Source: Burkholderia latens (lineage in GTDB: Bacteria > Pseudomonadota > Gammaproteobacteria > Burkholderiales > Burkholderiaceae). From it: DNA of 64,000 bases. Each line of letters starts with the position of its first letter. The first letter of the stretch is position 1. The notes under the pieces are model-generated. The model saw nothing but the letters and a program-made list of their open reading frames with translations. It made no database searches and was not told the origin of the DNA. The stretch lies in contig NZ_CP013435.1 in assembly GCF_001718795.1 (NCBI RefSeq), positions 1-64,000 on the forward strand. The letters are read 5' to 3'. Shown here one piece after another: positions 24,729 through 33,646 of the stretch. Position numbers and translations under genes: made by a program.

Positions 24729-24872
24729 ATGTCAGATTTTCTCGACCAATATCCGATGCTCATCTTCGCGCTCGAGGCTTTCGTAGCGCTTGCCCTGCTG
24801 ATCTTCATCGTCGTGTGGACGTCGTCGGGCAGGAAGAAGCACGCTCGAGGCAACGACCGCAAGCTGCGCTGA
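24729..24872 (+). CDS. Small single-pass membrane protein of unknown function
   Basis: A 47-residue protein starts MSDFLDQYPMLIFALEAFVA, continues with one transmembrane helix (about residues 10-31) and ends in a basic tail (SSGRKKHARGNDRKLR). The N-out/C-in arrangement is inferred from the positive charges. It is divergent from mltA and convergent with apaG. A TACAAT at 24700-24705 may be its -10 box, giving a short leader. Sequence composition and the clean helix make it a credible gene. I do not recognise a function. Confidence 0.65.
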   Translation: MSDFLDQYPMLIFALEAFVALALLIFIVVWTSSGRKKHARGNDRKLR

Positions 24873-24891
24873 TCGCCGCCGCCCGCTCAAC

Positions 24892-25266
24892 TCAATGCAG
24901 CGTGCGCGGCATATGCAGCGCGAACTCGTCGACGGGCGCCTCGAACCGCTCTCCATCCTCCGCCACGCAGAAGTACGCGCCGCGCATCGTGCCGACCGGC
25001 GTCGCGATCACGGCCCAGCTCGTGTATTCGAACTGTTCGCCCGGCTGCAGCAGCGGCTGGTGCCCGACGACGCCGAGCCCCTTCACTTCCTGCACGTGGT
25101 TTTCGCTATCCGTGATGATCCAGTGACGCGCGATCAATTGCGCCGCGACCTGCCCGGTGTTGCGGATGTTCAGCGTGTACGCGAATGCGTATTGACGCCG
25201 ATCGGGGTCGGATTGTTCCGGCAAGTAGGTGGTTTTCACCGAAACGGTGAACTGATACTGACTCAT
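24892..25266 (-). CDS. apaG: ApaG domain protein
   Basis: ApaG is a small beta-sandwich protein linked genetically to Co2+ resistance and Mg2+ efflux; the mechanism is unclear. The 124-residue product starts MSQYQFTVSVKTTYLPEQSD and has the family core AYTLNIRNTG, ARHWIITD, VVGHQPLLQPGEQFEYTSWA and MRGAYFC. It ends 20 bp from the small membrane gene and is divergent from rpe. Confidence 0.93.
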   Translation of the reverse strand: MSQYQFTVSVKTTYLPEQSDPDRRQYAFAYTLNIRNTGQVAAQLIARHWIITDSENHVQEVKGLGVVGHQPLLQPGEQFEYTSWAVIATPVGTMRGAYFCVAEDGERFEAPVDEFALHMPRTLH

Positions 25267-25442
25267 GGTGTTTCCGTTCTAGGTAACCGCTCGCGCCGAC
25301 TCGGGCAGCCGGGCCGCGGTGCGCCGCATTGGTTCGGCATTCTATGCGGAATCGGGCCGCTACCGCACTGCCCGTCGCCGCGAAGCGGATCGCCGGACGG
25401 TAGAATGGCGGTTTTGCGCCGCAGCGTCCCCGCTCTCCTGTC

Positions 25443-26129
25443 ATGACTCAATTCCGCATCGCTCCCAGCATTCTGTCGGCCGACTTCGCACGGCTCGGTG
25501 AAGAAGTCCGCAACGTGGTCGCCGCCGGCGCCGACTGGATCCACTTCGACGTAATGGACAACCATTATGTGCCGAACCTGACGATCGGCCCGCTCGTCTG
25601 CGAGGCGATCCGCCCGCACGTGCAGGTGCCGATCGACGTGCATCTGATGGTGCGTCCGGTCGACCGGATCGTGCCCGATTTCGCGAAGGCCGGCGCGAAC
25701 CTGATCAGCTTCCACCCGGAAGGATCGGATCACATCGACCGTACGCTGTCGCTGATCCGCGATCATGGCTGCAAGGCCGGGCTCGTATTCAATCCGGCCA
25801 CGCCGCTGAACTATCTCGACCACGTGATGGACCGCCTGGACTTCGTGCTGCTGATGTCGGTCAACCCGGGCTTCGGCGGCCAGTCGTTCATCCCGGAAAC
25901 GCTGAACAAGCTGCGCGAAGCGCGCGCACGCATCGATGCGTACATGGAGCGCACCGGCCGCGAGATCCTGCTCGAGGTTGACGGCGGCGTGAAAGCCGAC
26001 AACATCGCGGAAATCGCTGCCGCCGGCGCGGACACGTTCGTCGCCGGCTCGGCGATCTTCGGCAAGCCCGACTACCGCAAGGTGATCGACGAGATGCGCG
26101 CCGCGCTCGCCACCGTCGAGCGGAGCTGA
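25443..26129 (+). CDS. rpe: Ribulose-phosphate 3-epimerase
   Basis: Rpe interconverts ribulose 5-phosphate and xylulose 5-phosphate in the pentose phosphate pathway. The 228-residue TIM barrel begins [17 protein letters not shown], then [18 protein letters not shown] (metal-binding His and Asp), [22 protein letters not shown] and [18 protein letters not shown] at 25401-25406 is a possible -10 box. gph follows after 4 bp, the arrangement seen in many proteobacteria. Confidence 0.96.
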   Translation: MTQFRIAPSILSADFARLGEEVRNVVAAGADWIHFDVMDNHYVPNLTIGPLVCEAIRPHVQVPIDVHLMVRPVDRIVPDFAKAGANLISFHPEGSDHIDRTLSLIRDHGCKAGLVFNPATPLNYLDHVMDRLDFVLLMSVNPGFGGQSFIPETLNKLREARARIDAYMERTGREILLEVDGGVKADNIAEIAAAGADTFVAGSAIFGKPDYRKVIDEMRAALATVERS

Positions 26130-26133
26130 CACC

Positions 26134-26904
26134 GTGGCCGGTTCGTCGCTGGTCGATTCCTCCATTACCGGCCGTGCCGCGGCCGAAGCCGCCGGCCCGA
26201 TCCGTTTCGCGGCGCCGCGCATCGACGCCGCGCTGATCGACCTGGACGGCACGATGGTCGATACGGCCGATGATTTCACCGCGGGGCTGAACGGGATGCT
26301 CGCGCGGCTCGGTGCGCCGGCGACGTCGCGCGACGAGGTGATCGGCTACGTCGGCAAGGGCTCCGAGCATCTGATCCACAGCGTGCTGAAGCCCCGCTTC
26401 GCGTCCGACGAGGCGCACGCGCGCTTTGACGATGCGCTCGCGATCTATCAGGCCGAATACGCGAAGATCAACGGCCGTCACGCGCGCCTCTATCCCGACG
26501 TCACCGCCGGGCTCGACGCGTTGCGCGCAGCCGGCATCCGGCTCGCGTGCGTGACGAACAAGCCGCATCGCTTCGCGGTCGAACTGCTCGGGCAGTACGG
26601 GCTGCTCGATCGCTTCGGCATCGTGCTCGGCGGCGACAGCGTCGCGCGCAAGAAGCCCGATCCGCTCCCGATGCTCACCGCATGCGACGCGCTCGGTGTC
26701 GCCGCGAACGCGGCGGTCGCGATCGGCGACTCCGAAAACGATGCGCTCGCGGGCCGTGCGGCCGGGATGGCGACGCTGACCGTGCCGTACGGCTACAACC
26801 ACGGCAAAGCTATACAAACGATAAATTCGGATGGTATAGTCGATTCGTTGCTGGTCGCAGCACGCGCGATTGCTGCGCACAACGCCGGCCGGCCAACCAT
26901 CTGA
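26134..26904 (+). CDS. gph: Phosphoglycolate phosphatase
   Basis: Gph removes phosphate from 2-phosphoglycolate, a product of DNA 3'-end repair and of oxygenase activity. The 256-residue HAD protein has motif I LIDLDGTMVDTADDF, motif II CVTNKPH, and motifs III/IV KKPDPLPML and IGDSENDALAGRAAG. The start is GTG 26134, the only candidate ahead of motif I; the first 35 residues are a non-conserved extension. It lies between rpe and the trp leader, so the trp promoter may lie inside its 3' end. Confidence 0.93.
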   Translation: MAGSSLVDSSITGRAAAEAAGPIRFAAPRIDAALIDLDGTMVDTADDFTAGLNGMLARLGAPATSRDEVIGYVGKGSEHLIHSVLKPRFASDEAHARFDDALAIYQAEYAKINGRHARLYPDVTAGLDALRAAGIRLACVTNKPHRFAVELLGQYGLLDRFGIVLGGDSVARKKPDPLPMLTACDALGVAANAAVAIGDSENDALAGRAAGMATLTVPYGYNHGKAIQTINSDGIVDSLLVAARAIAAHNAGRPTI

Positions 26905-26921
26905 TTATTTCTTCCATCCGC

Positions 26922-26996
26922 ATGTTTCTGAATAAAAAACGGAGTCTGAGCAGCATCGACCGGGGAGCCTGGCCCTGGCGTCGCTGGTCGCGCTAA
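26922..26996 (+). CDS. trpL: trp operon leader peptide
   Basis: A 24-residue frame (ATG 26922, TAA 26994) encodes MFLNKKRSLSSIDRGAWPWR then RWSR, with Trp at positions 17, 19 and 22. Three Trp codons in six, directly before a terminator hairpin and upstream of trpE, are the signature of a ribosome-stalling attenuator. The ribosome site is weak (TTCTTCCATCCGC). Too short to call by homology; the call rests on codon content and position. Confidence 0.8.
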   Translation: MFLNKKRSLSSIDRGAWPWRRWSR

Positions 26997-27015
26997 CCTC
27001 TTCGATGAGGTACGC
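26990..27015 (+). promoter_or_regulatory. Candidate trp antiterminator hairpin
   Basis: ACCTC (26996-27000) pairs with GAGGT (27007-27011), extended by GCG (26990-26992) with CGC (27013-27015) across a small internal loop. It overlaps the trpL stop on one side and the first bases of the terminator arm on the other. The overlap with the terminator is small, so other pairings may contribute. Confidence 0.45.
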
Positions 27016-27042
27016 TGAAGCACGTCTTCAGCGCCGTTTTTT
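27014..27042 (+). terminator. trp attenuator terminator
   Basis: GCTGAAG (27014-27020) pairs with CTTCAGC (27026-27032) around CACGT, followed by GCCGTTTTTT. It lies 18 bp after the leader-peptide stop and 218 bp before trpE, the place expected for an attenuator. Nothing else was recognised in 27043-27260. Confidence 0.8.
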
Positions 27043-27260
27043 ATCTCGCTGCGCATCCGCGCCGATCGTCGCACCACCTTGAGTTGTACCGCGTCCGAAC
27101 GCTTGCGTTCAGGTCCGGCCGCAGGCTCGCGACGTTCACGCCCGGAGTGCCGGCCGGCAACAGGCACTTCTCGATCGACCGCCCTTTCGCCGACGGCCAC
27201 GCGTGCAGCGTCAAGTGATCCCTGGCGCACTCCGCCGCTCGTCCCGAACAGGACCGGAAC

Positions 27261-28754
27261 ATGACCGAACTCGAATTCCAATCGCTTGCGAACGAAGGCT
27301 ACAACCGCATCCCGCTGATCGCGGAAGCACTCGCCGACCTCGAAACGCCGCTGTCCCTCTACCTGAAGCTCGCCCAGCCCGAACGCGCGGGCGCCAACTC
27401 GTTCCTGCTCGAGTCGGTGGTCGGCGGCGAACGCTTCGGCCGCTATTCGTTTATCGGCCTGCCGGCCCGCACGCTGGTGCGCACCCGCAACGGCGTGTCC
27501 GAGGTGGTGCGCGACGGCCAGGTCGTCGAGACGCACGACGGGGATCCGTTCGAATTCATCGAGTCGTTCCAGGCGCGCTTCAAGGTCGCGCAGCGCCCGG
27601 GCCTGCCGCGCTTTTGCGGCGGCCTCGCAGGCTATTTCGGCTACGACGCGGTGCGCTACATCGAGAAGAAACTCGCGAACACCGCGCCGCGCGACGACCT
27701 CGGCCTGCCGGACATCCAGTTGCTGCTCACCGAGGAAGTCGCGGTGATCGACAACCTCGCCGGCAAGCTCTACTTGATCATCTATGCGGACCCGGCCCAG
27801 CCGGAGGCTTACACGAAGGCCAAGCAGCGCCTGCGCGAGCTGAAGCAGCGCCTGCGCACCACCGTGCAGCCGCCCGTCACGTCGGCGAGCGTGCGCACCG
27901 AGACGTTTCGCGAGTTCAAGAAGGACGACTACCTGGCTGCCGTGCGCCAGGCGAAGGAATACATCGCGGCCGGCGAACTGATGCAGGTGCAGGTCGGCCA
28001 ACGGCTGACGAAGCCGTACCGCGACAATCCGCTGTCGCTGTATCGCGCGCTGCGTTCGCTGAATCCGTCGCCGTACATGTATTACTACAACTTCGGCGAT
28101 TTCCACGTGGTCGGCGCATCGCCGGAAATTCTCGTGCGCCAGGAAAAGCGCGGCGACGACCAGATCGTCACGATCCGGCCGCTGGCCGGCACGCGCCCGC
28201 GCGGCAACACGCCGGAGCGCGACGCCGAACTCGCGACCGAGCTGCTGAACGACCCGAAGGAAATCGCCGAACACGTGATGCTGATCGACCTCGCGCGCAA
28301 CGACGTCGGCCGCATCGCGGAGATCGGCTCGGTGCAGGTCACCGACAAGATGGTGATCGAAAAGTACTCGCACGTTCAGCACATCGTCAGCTCGGTCGAA
28401 GGCAAGCTCAAGCCCGGCATGACGAACTACGACGTGTTGCGCGCGACGTTTCCGGCCGGCACGCTGTCCGGCGCGCCGAAGGTGCGCGCGATGGAGCTGA
28501 TCGACGAGCTCGAGCCGATCAAGCGCGGACTGTACGGCGGTGCGGTGGGCTACCTGTCGTTCTCCGGCGAGATGGATCTCGCGATCGCGATCCGCACCGG
28601 CCTGATCCATAACGGCAACCTGTACGTGCAGGCGGCGGCCGGCGTCGTCGCCGACTCGGTGCCCGAATCCGAATGGCAAGAGACCGAGAACAAGGCGCGC
28701 GCGGTGCTGCGTGCGGCCGAACAGGTCCAGGACGGCCTCGATAGCGACTTCTGA
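27261..28754 (+). CDS. trpE: Anthranilate synthase component I
   Basis: TrpE converts chorismate to anthranilate using ammonia from TrpG. The 497-residue chorismate-binding enzyme has [20 protein letters not shown] (Trp-feedback region), then [76 protein letters not shown] and [14 protein letters not shown] 27261 follows AGGA. The leader peptide and attenuator lie upstream and trpG follows after 13 bp. Confidence 0.96.
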   Translation: MTELEFQSLANEGYNRIPLIAEALADLETPLSLYLKLAQPERAGANSFLLESVVGGERFGRYSFIGLPARTLVRTRNGVSEVVRDGQVVETHDGDPFEFIESFQARFKVAQRPGLPRFCGGLAGYFGYDAVRYIEKKLANTAPRDDLGLPDIQLLLTEEVAVIDNLAGKLYLIIYADPAQPEAYTKAKQRLRELKQRLRTTVQPPVTSASVRTETFREFKKDDYLAAVRQAKEYIAAGELMQVQVGQRLTKPYRDNPLSLYRALRSLNPSPYMYYYNFGDFHVVGASPEILVRQEKRGDDQIVTIRPLAGTRPRGNTPERDAELATELLNDPKEIAEHVMLIDLARNDVGRIAEIGSVQVTDKMVIEKYSHVQHIVSSVEGKLKPGMTNYDVLRATFPAGTLSGAPKVRAMELIDELEPIKRGLYGGAVGYLSFSGEMDLAIAIRTGLIHNGNLYVQAAAGVVADSVPESEWQETENKARAVLRAAEQVQDGLDSDF

Positions 28755-28767
28755 CCGGAGACTGACC

Positions 28768-29367
28768 ATGCTGCTCATGATCGACAACTACGACTCGTTC
28801 ACCTATAACCTGGTCCAGTACTTCGGCGAACTGGGCGAGGACGTACATACGTACCGCAACGATGAAATCACGCTCGACGAGATCGCGCGCCTGAACCCCG
28901 ACACGATCTGCCTGTCGCCCGGCCCGAGCAACCCGCAGCACGCGGGCATCACGCTCGACGTGCTGCGCGAATTCGCTGGCAGGAAGCCGATCCTCGGCGT
29001 GTGCCTCGGCCACCAGGCGATCGGTGAAGCGTTCGGCGGCCGGGTCGTGCGCGCGAAGACCATCATGCATGGCAAGGTAAGCCGGATCGAAACCGACTGC
29101 CGCGGCGTGTTCGCCGACCTGCCGAAGCATTTCGACGTCACGCGCTATCACTCGCTCGCGATCGAACGCGAATCGCTCCCCGACTGCCTCGAAGTGTCGG
29201 CTTGGACCGACGACGGCGAGATCATGGGCGTGCGTCACAAGACGCTGCCGGTCGAAGGCGTGCAGTTCCACCCGGAGTCGATCCTCTCCGAGCACGGCCA
29301 CGCGCTGCTCGAGAATTTCCTCAAGCAGCATCGCGCAGCGGCCCATGCCGCCGCACCGGCCGCGTGA
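28768..29367 (+). CDS. trpG: Anthranilate synthase component II (glutamine amidotransferase)
   Basis: TrpG supplies ammonia from glutamine to TrpE. The 199-residue class I amidotransferase starts [19 protein letters not shown] and has the nucleophile loop [13 protein letters not shown], plus GVQFHPESI carrying the His-Glu pair. The start at 28768 follows CGGAG. An Ala-rich tail follows the domain. trpD begins 13 bp downstream. Confidence 0.96.
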   Translation: MLLMIDNYDSFTYNLVQYFGELGEDVHTYRNDEITLDEIARLNPDTICLSPGPSNPQHAGITLDVLREFAGRKPILGVCLGHQAIGEAFGGRVVRAKTIMHGKVSRIETDCRGVFADLPKHFDVTRYHSLAIERESLPDCLEVSAWTDDGEIMGVRHKTLPVEGVQFHPESILSEHGHALLENFLKQHRAAAHAAAPAA

Positions 29368-29380
29368 CGGGAGACGCACG

Positions 29381-30412
29381 ATGACGATTACCCCGCAGGA
29401 AGCGCTGCAACGCACGATCGAGCACCGCGAAATCTTCCACGACGAGATGCTGCACCTGATGCGGCTCATCATGCGCGGCGACATGTCGCCGGTGATGGCG
29501 GCCGCGATCATCACCGGGCTGCGCGTGAAGAAGGAGACGATCGGCGAGATCGCCGCAGCCGCGACGGTGATGCGCGAATTCGCGAACCACGTCGACGTCC
29601 AGGACAACTCGAATTTCGTCGACATCGTCGGCACGGGCGGCGACGGCTCGCACACGTTCAACATCTCGACCGCGTCGATGTTCGTCACCGCGGCGGCCGG
29701 CGCGAAAGTCGCGAAGCACGGCAACCGCGGCGTGTCGAGCAAGTCCGGCAGCGCCGACGTGCTCGAGGCGCTCGGCGTGAACATCGACCTGCAGCCGGAC
29801 CAGGTTGCCGCGTCGATCGCCGAAACGGGCATGGGCTTCATGTTCGCGCCGAACCATCATCCGGCGATGAAAAACATCGCGGCCGTGCGCCGTGAACTCG
29901 GCGTGCGGACGATCTTCAACATCCTCGGCCCGCTGACCAATCCGGCCGGCGCGCCGAACCAGCTGATGGGCGTGTTCCACCCCGACCTCGTCGGCATCCA
30001 GGTGCGCGTGATGCAGCGGCTCGGCGCGCAGCACGTGCTGGTCGTGTACGGCAAGGACGGGATGGACGAAGTGTCGCTCGGCGCCGCGACGCTCGTCGGC
30101 GAATTGCGCGACGGCAACGTGCACGAATATGAGATCCATCCGGAGGACTTCGGCCTTCAAATGGTGTCGAACCGCACGCTGAAGGTGGAAAATGCCGAGG
30201 AATCGCGAGCGATGCTGCTCGGTGCGCTGGACAACCAGCCGGGTGTCGCACGCGAAATCGTCACGCTGAACGCAGGCACGGCGCTCTACGCGGCCAATAT
30301 CGCCGAATCGATCGCCGACGGCATCCAGCTCGCGCGCGAAGCGATCGCGAGCGGCAAGGCGCGCGCGAAGGTCGACGAACTCGTGCGCTTTACGCAGCAG
30401 TTCAAGCGCTGA
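29381..30412 (+). CDS. trpD: Anthranilate phosphoribosyltransferase
   Basis: TrpD joins anthranilate and PRPP. The 343-residue product starts [20 protein letters not shown] at ATG 29381; an upstream in-frame ATG at 29345 lies inside trpG and was not used. Signatures are [39 protein letters not shown] and [13 protein letters not shown]. It is followed by trpC after 29 bp. Confidence 0.96.
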   Translation: MTITPQEALQRTIEHREIFHDEMLHLMRLIMRGDMSPVMAAAIITGLRVKKETIGEIAAAATVMREFANHVDVQDNSNFVDIVGTGGDGSHTFNISTASMFVTAAAGAKVAKHGNRGVSSKSGSADVLEALGVNIDLQPDQVAASIAETGMGFMFAPNHHPAMKNIAAVRRELGVRTIFNILGPLTNPAGAPNQLMGVFHPDLVGIQVRVMQRLGAQHVLVVYGKDGMDEVSLGAATLVGELRDGNVHEYEIHPEDFGLQMVSNRTLKVENAEESRAMLLGALDNQPGVAREIVTLNAGTALYAANIAESIADGIQLAREAIASGKARAKVDELVRFTQQFKR

Positions 30413-30441
30413 CTCCATTTACGAATCAAGCAGGAACCCAC

Positions 30442-31227
30442 ATGAGCGACATTCTCGACCGAATCATCGCCGTCAAGCGCGAAGAAGTCGCGGCGGCCAT
30501 GCGCAGCACGCCGCTCGAGGCACTGAAACTGGAAGCATCGGCGCGCGACCTGCGCGACTTCGTCGGCGCGCTGCGCGCGAAGCAGGCGGCCGGCGACGCG
30601 GCGGTAATCGCTGAAGTGAAGAAGGCAAGCCCGTCGAAGGGCGTGCTGCGCGAGCACTTCGTGCCGGCCGACATCGCGCGCTCGTATGCGGCGCACGGCG
30701 GCGCGTGCCTGTCGGTGCTGACCGACGAACAATTCTTCCAGGGCAGCGTCCGCTATCTGCAGGAAGCGCGCGCGGCCTGCGCGCTGCCGGTGCTGCGCAA
30801 GGACTTCATCGTCGACGCGTACCAGATCCTCGAAGCACGCGCGATGGGCGCCGACGCGATCCTGCTGATCGCCGCCGCGCTCGACACGCCGCTGATGCAG
30901 GAACTCGAAGCGTATGCGCACTCGCTCGGCCTTGCCGTGCTGGTCGAGGTTCACGACCGCAACGAGATGGAACAGGCGCTGACGCTGAAGACGCCGCTGC
31001 TCGGCATCAACAACCGCAACCTGCGCACGTTCGAGACGACGATCCAGACCACGCTCGACATGCTCGACATGATTCCGGCAGACCGCATCGTCGTGACCGA
31101 GTCGGGCATCCTGTCGCGCGCGGACGTCGACACGATGCGCGCGGCGAACGTGAACGCGTTCCTCGTCGGCGAGGCGTTCATGCGCGCCGACCAGCCGGGC
31201 GAGGAACTCGCGCGGATGTTCTTCTGA
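30442..31227 (+). CDS. trpC: Indole-3-glycerol phosphate synthase
   Basis: TrpC closes the indole ring of carboxyphenylaminodeoxyribulose phosphate. The 261-residue TIM barrel has [56 protein letters not shown] and [12 protein letters not shown]. It is monofunctional, with no TrpF domain. The TGA overlaps the ATG of the next gene (TGATG). trpF, trpB and trpA are not in the window. Confidence 0.96.
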   Translation: MSDILDRIIAVKREEVAAAMRSTPLEALKLEASARDLRDFVGALRAKQAAGDAAVIAEVKKASPSKGVLREHFVPADIARSYAAHGGACLSVLTDEQFFQGSVRYLQEARAACALPVLRKDFIVDAYQILEARAMGADAILLIAAALDTPLMQELEAYAHSLGLAVLVEVHDRNEMEQALTLKTPLLGINNRNLRTFETTIQTTLDMLDMIPADRIVVTESGILSRADVDTMRAANVNAFLVGEAFMRADQPGEELARMFF

Positions 31228-31853
31228 TGGCGATCGAAAAGGAAATCAAGCTCGCGCTGCCGGCCGGCCAGACGGACGCCGCGCGCCGCTTCTTCGAGAC
31301 GCTGACCGGTGAAGCCGGTGAGGTCATCGCGCTCGCGAACGTCTACTACGACACGCCCGACCTGGCGCTGGCGCGTTCGAAAAGCGCGGTGCGCGTGCGC
31401 CGCACGCCGCACGGCTGGCTGCAGACCTTCAAGACGGTCGGCAGCGCGGAGGCCGGCCTGCATCGCCGCCACGAATGGGAGTTGCCGATTGCCGGCGACG
31501 CGCTCGAAGTCGATGCGCTGGTCGCCGCGTGCGACGTGCCGGAGGCCGCGGCTGCGCTGCGCGAGGCGGCGCCCGCACTGCACGCGCTGTTCCGGACGGA
31601 TTTTTCGCGTACGCTGTGGCGTATCGCGATCGGCGGCGCAACCGTCGAAGCCGCGGTGGACGTCGGCGAGATCGTCGTCCACGCGGAACACGATACGCGC
31701 CGCGAACCGATCAGCGAAATCGAACTCGAACTGATCGACGGCCCGGACGCAGCGCTCGCAACACTCGCCGCCGAACTGCAGCAGGCGCTGCCGGGCCTCA
31801 CCCCCGAAAACATCAGCAAGGCGCAGCGCGGCTACCGGCTGCGCGCGCGATAA
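31227..31853 (+). CDS. CYTH-domain protein, probable inorganic triphosphatase
   Basis: The 208-residue protein begins [14 protein letters not shown], the ExExK motif of the CYTH fold, which hydrolyses triphosphates with divalent metals. Further tunnel residues are YYDTPDLALARSKSAVRVRR, WLQTFKT, HRRHEWEL and EIELELIDG. It lacks the C-terminal CHAD domain found in some relatives. The start overlaps the trpC stop by one base, so it is translated from the trp mRNA. Its link to tryptophan synthesis is unknown. Confidence 0.85.
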   Translation: MAIEKEIKLALPAGQTDAARRFFETLTGEAGEVIALANVYYDTPDLALARSKSAVRVRRTPHGWLQTFKTVGSAEAGLHRRHEWELPIAGDALEVDALVAACDVPEAAAALREAAPALHALFRTDFSRTLWRIAIGGATVEAAVDVGEIVVHAEHDTRREPISEIELELIDGPDAALATLAAELQQALPGLTPENISKAQRGYRLRAR

Positions 31854-31866
31854 ACCCGCATCACGC

Positions 31867-32790
31867 ATGGCAACCCGCAAGACTCTCCGGACGCCGCAAC
31901 AGGCGTCGCTGTTCGACGATCCCGTGCCGGAAACGGCGCCGGGCGATGTTCCCGCGCCGGCACCCGCGCCCGCCGCAGCCGCCGCAACGGGCCGCAAGCC
32001 CGCAACGAAGCCGGCGGCTGCCGGCGCTGCTTCCGCCGCCCCGCAACCCGCCAACGCTGTCACCGCGGACATCCCGCACCTCGCCGCGCAATTCGACGCG
32101 CTGCCAGCCGCCTGGCGCGACGTGCTGAAGCCCTTCGTCGACAGCGACGCCTACGCGCCACTGTGCCGCTTCGTCGACGACGAGCGCGCGGCCGGCAAAA
32201 CGGTCTACCCGACCGACGTGTTCCGCGCGCTGCGCCTGACCAGCCCGGACGACGTCAAGGTCGTGATCCTTGGCCAGGATCCGTACCACGGCGACGACCG
32301 CGGCACGCCGCAGGCGCACGGCCTCGCGTTCTCGGTGCCGCCGGCCGTGCGCACGCCGCCGTCGCTGCGCAACATCTTCAAGGAAATTGCCGCGAATTTC
32401 GGCCATGACACACCGCGCCACGGCTGTCTCGACACGTGGGCACGCCAGGGCGTGCTGCTGCTCAACACCGTGCTCACCGTCGAGCGAGGCGCGGCCGCGA
32501 GCCACGCAAAGCGCGGCTGGGAGCAATGCACGGACACGCTGATCCGCGAACTTGCCAACCGCCATCGCGGGCTCGTGTTCATGCTGTGGGGCGCGCACGC
32601 GCAGGCGAAGCGCGCGTTGTTCGATCCGAGCGCCCACTGCGTGCTGGAGGCGCCGCACCCGTCGCCGCTGTCCGCGCACCGCGGCTTCCTCGGTTGCCGT
32701 CACTTCGCGCTCGCGAACGACTATCTGGTCGAAGCGGGTCGTGCGCCGATCGACTGGCGTCTGCCTGAAGTCGCCGAGACGCTCGCGTAA
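31867..32790 (+). CDS. ung: Uracil-DNA glycosylase with an N-terminal extension
   Basis: Ung removes uracil from DNA. The 307-residue protein carries a family 1 core with VILGQDPYHGDDRGTPQAHG (catalytic Asp and water-binding loop), AVRTPPSLRNIFKEI, GVLLLNTVLTVE and the uracil/minor-groove loop APHPSPLSAHRGFLGCRHF. About 70 residues precede the core: MATRKTLRTPQQASLFDDPV and then an Ala/Pro-rich linker. QASLF at residues 12-16 resembles the sliding-clamp binding motif QL[SD]LF. It follows the CYTH gene by 13 bp, the last gene before a terminator. Confidence 0.95.
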   Translation: MATRKTLRTPQQASLFDDPVPETAPGDVPAPAPAPAAAAATGRKPATKPAAAGAASAAPQPANAVTADIPHLAAQFDALPAAWRDVLKPFVDSDAYAPLCRFVDDERAAGKTVYPTDVFRALRLTSPDDVKVVILGQDPYHGDDRGTPQAHGLAFSVPPAVRTPPSLRNIFKEIAANFGHDTPRHGCLDTWARQGVLLLNTVLTVERGAAASHAKRGWEQCTDTLIRELANRHRGLVFMLWGAHAQAKRALFDPSAHCVLEAPHPSPLSAHRGFLGCRHFALANDYLVEAGRAPIDWRLPEVAETLA

Positions 32791-32823
32791 CGGCGTCGGC
32801 CGGGCTTTCATCGGCCCGAAATG

Positions 32824-32866
32824 CAAAAAAAACGCTGCCCCCTTGTCGGGACGCAGCGTTTTTTTC
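32824..32866. terminator. Bidirectional terminator between ung and azoR
   Basis: AACGCTGC and GCAGCGTT pair, with A-run and T-run on opposite sides, so it can stop transcription from both convergent genes. Confidence 0.9.
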
Positions 32867-32905
32867 ATCGCGCGATCCAGCGGGTGCGATCCACCCGCAT
32901 CGGCG

Positions 32906-33502
32906 TTACACGGCGGCGATCGCTTCGCGCGCGCCGGCGAGCGCGGCGCTCTGTGCGTCCGGGCCGAGGTTCAGGCCTTCCGCGTGGATGAAGCTCACGT
33001 CGGTCAGGCCGATGAAGCCGAGGAACGTACGCAGGAACGGCGTCTGGCTGTCGTTCGGCGTACCCAGGTACTTGCCGCCGCGCGCCGTTACGACGTGAAC
33101 CTTCTTGCCCTTGATCAGACCTTCCGGACCGTTCTCGGTGTAGCGGAACGTGACACCTGCGCGGGCGATCCAGTCGAAATACGTCTTCAGTTGCGACGAG
33201 ACGCCGAAGTTGTACATGGGCGCGCCGATCACGATGACGTCAGCCGCTTGAAGTTCGGCGATCAGCGCATCGCTCTTCGCGACGATCGCATTCTGTTCCG
33301 CGCTGCGCTGGTCGGCCGGCGTGAAGAAGGCGCCGAGCACCGATTCGTCGAGGTGCGGCAGCGCGTCGGCCAGCAGGTCGCGAACCACGACGGTCGAACC
33401 GGGGTTCGATTGTTGCAGCTTTGCCGTCAGTTCGTTGGCCAGCAGCGTGGACTGCGCACCTTGCGAGCGTGCCGCGGAATTGATTTGCAGAATGGTCGTC
33501 AT
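32906..33502 (-). CDS. azoR: FMN-dependent NADH-azoreductase
   Basis: AzoR is a flavodoxin-fold quinone/azo reductase that uses FMN and NADH and probably protects against quinone stress. The 198-residue product starts [20 protein letters not shown], with the phosphate-binding segment near its N-terminus, and has [20 protein letters not shown] and [11 protein letters not shown]. It is a single gene, convergent with ung. Confidence 0.93.
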   Translation of the reverse strand: MTTILQINSAARSQGAQSTLLANELTAKLQQSNPGSTVVVRDLLADALPHLDESVLGAFFTPADQRSAEQNAIVAKSDALIAELQAADVIVIGAPMYNFGVSSQLKTYFDWIARAGVTFRYTENGPEGLIKGKKVHVVTARGGKYLGTPNDSQTPFLRTFLGFIGLTDVSFIHAEGLNLGPDAQSAALAGAREAIAAV

Positions 33503-33646
33503 GTCAGGCTCCAGTTAGGTTGCGCTTGGGTAGCGCGAGTGACGCCATTGTGCGTGGCCGCATGACCGCGAAAAAGCAGGCCCCAGGCGACGGATTGTTG
33601 CAACAGCAGAACAATCAACGATCGCGCCCCGAAACCTGCGCCATGC

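Noticed and set aside
26793..28787. 664-residue minus-strand frame opposite trpE
   Set aside because: Antisense shadow; trpE is certain on the plus strand.
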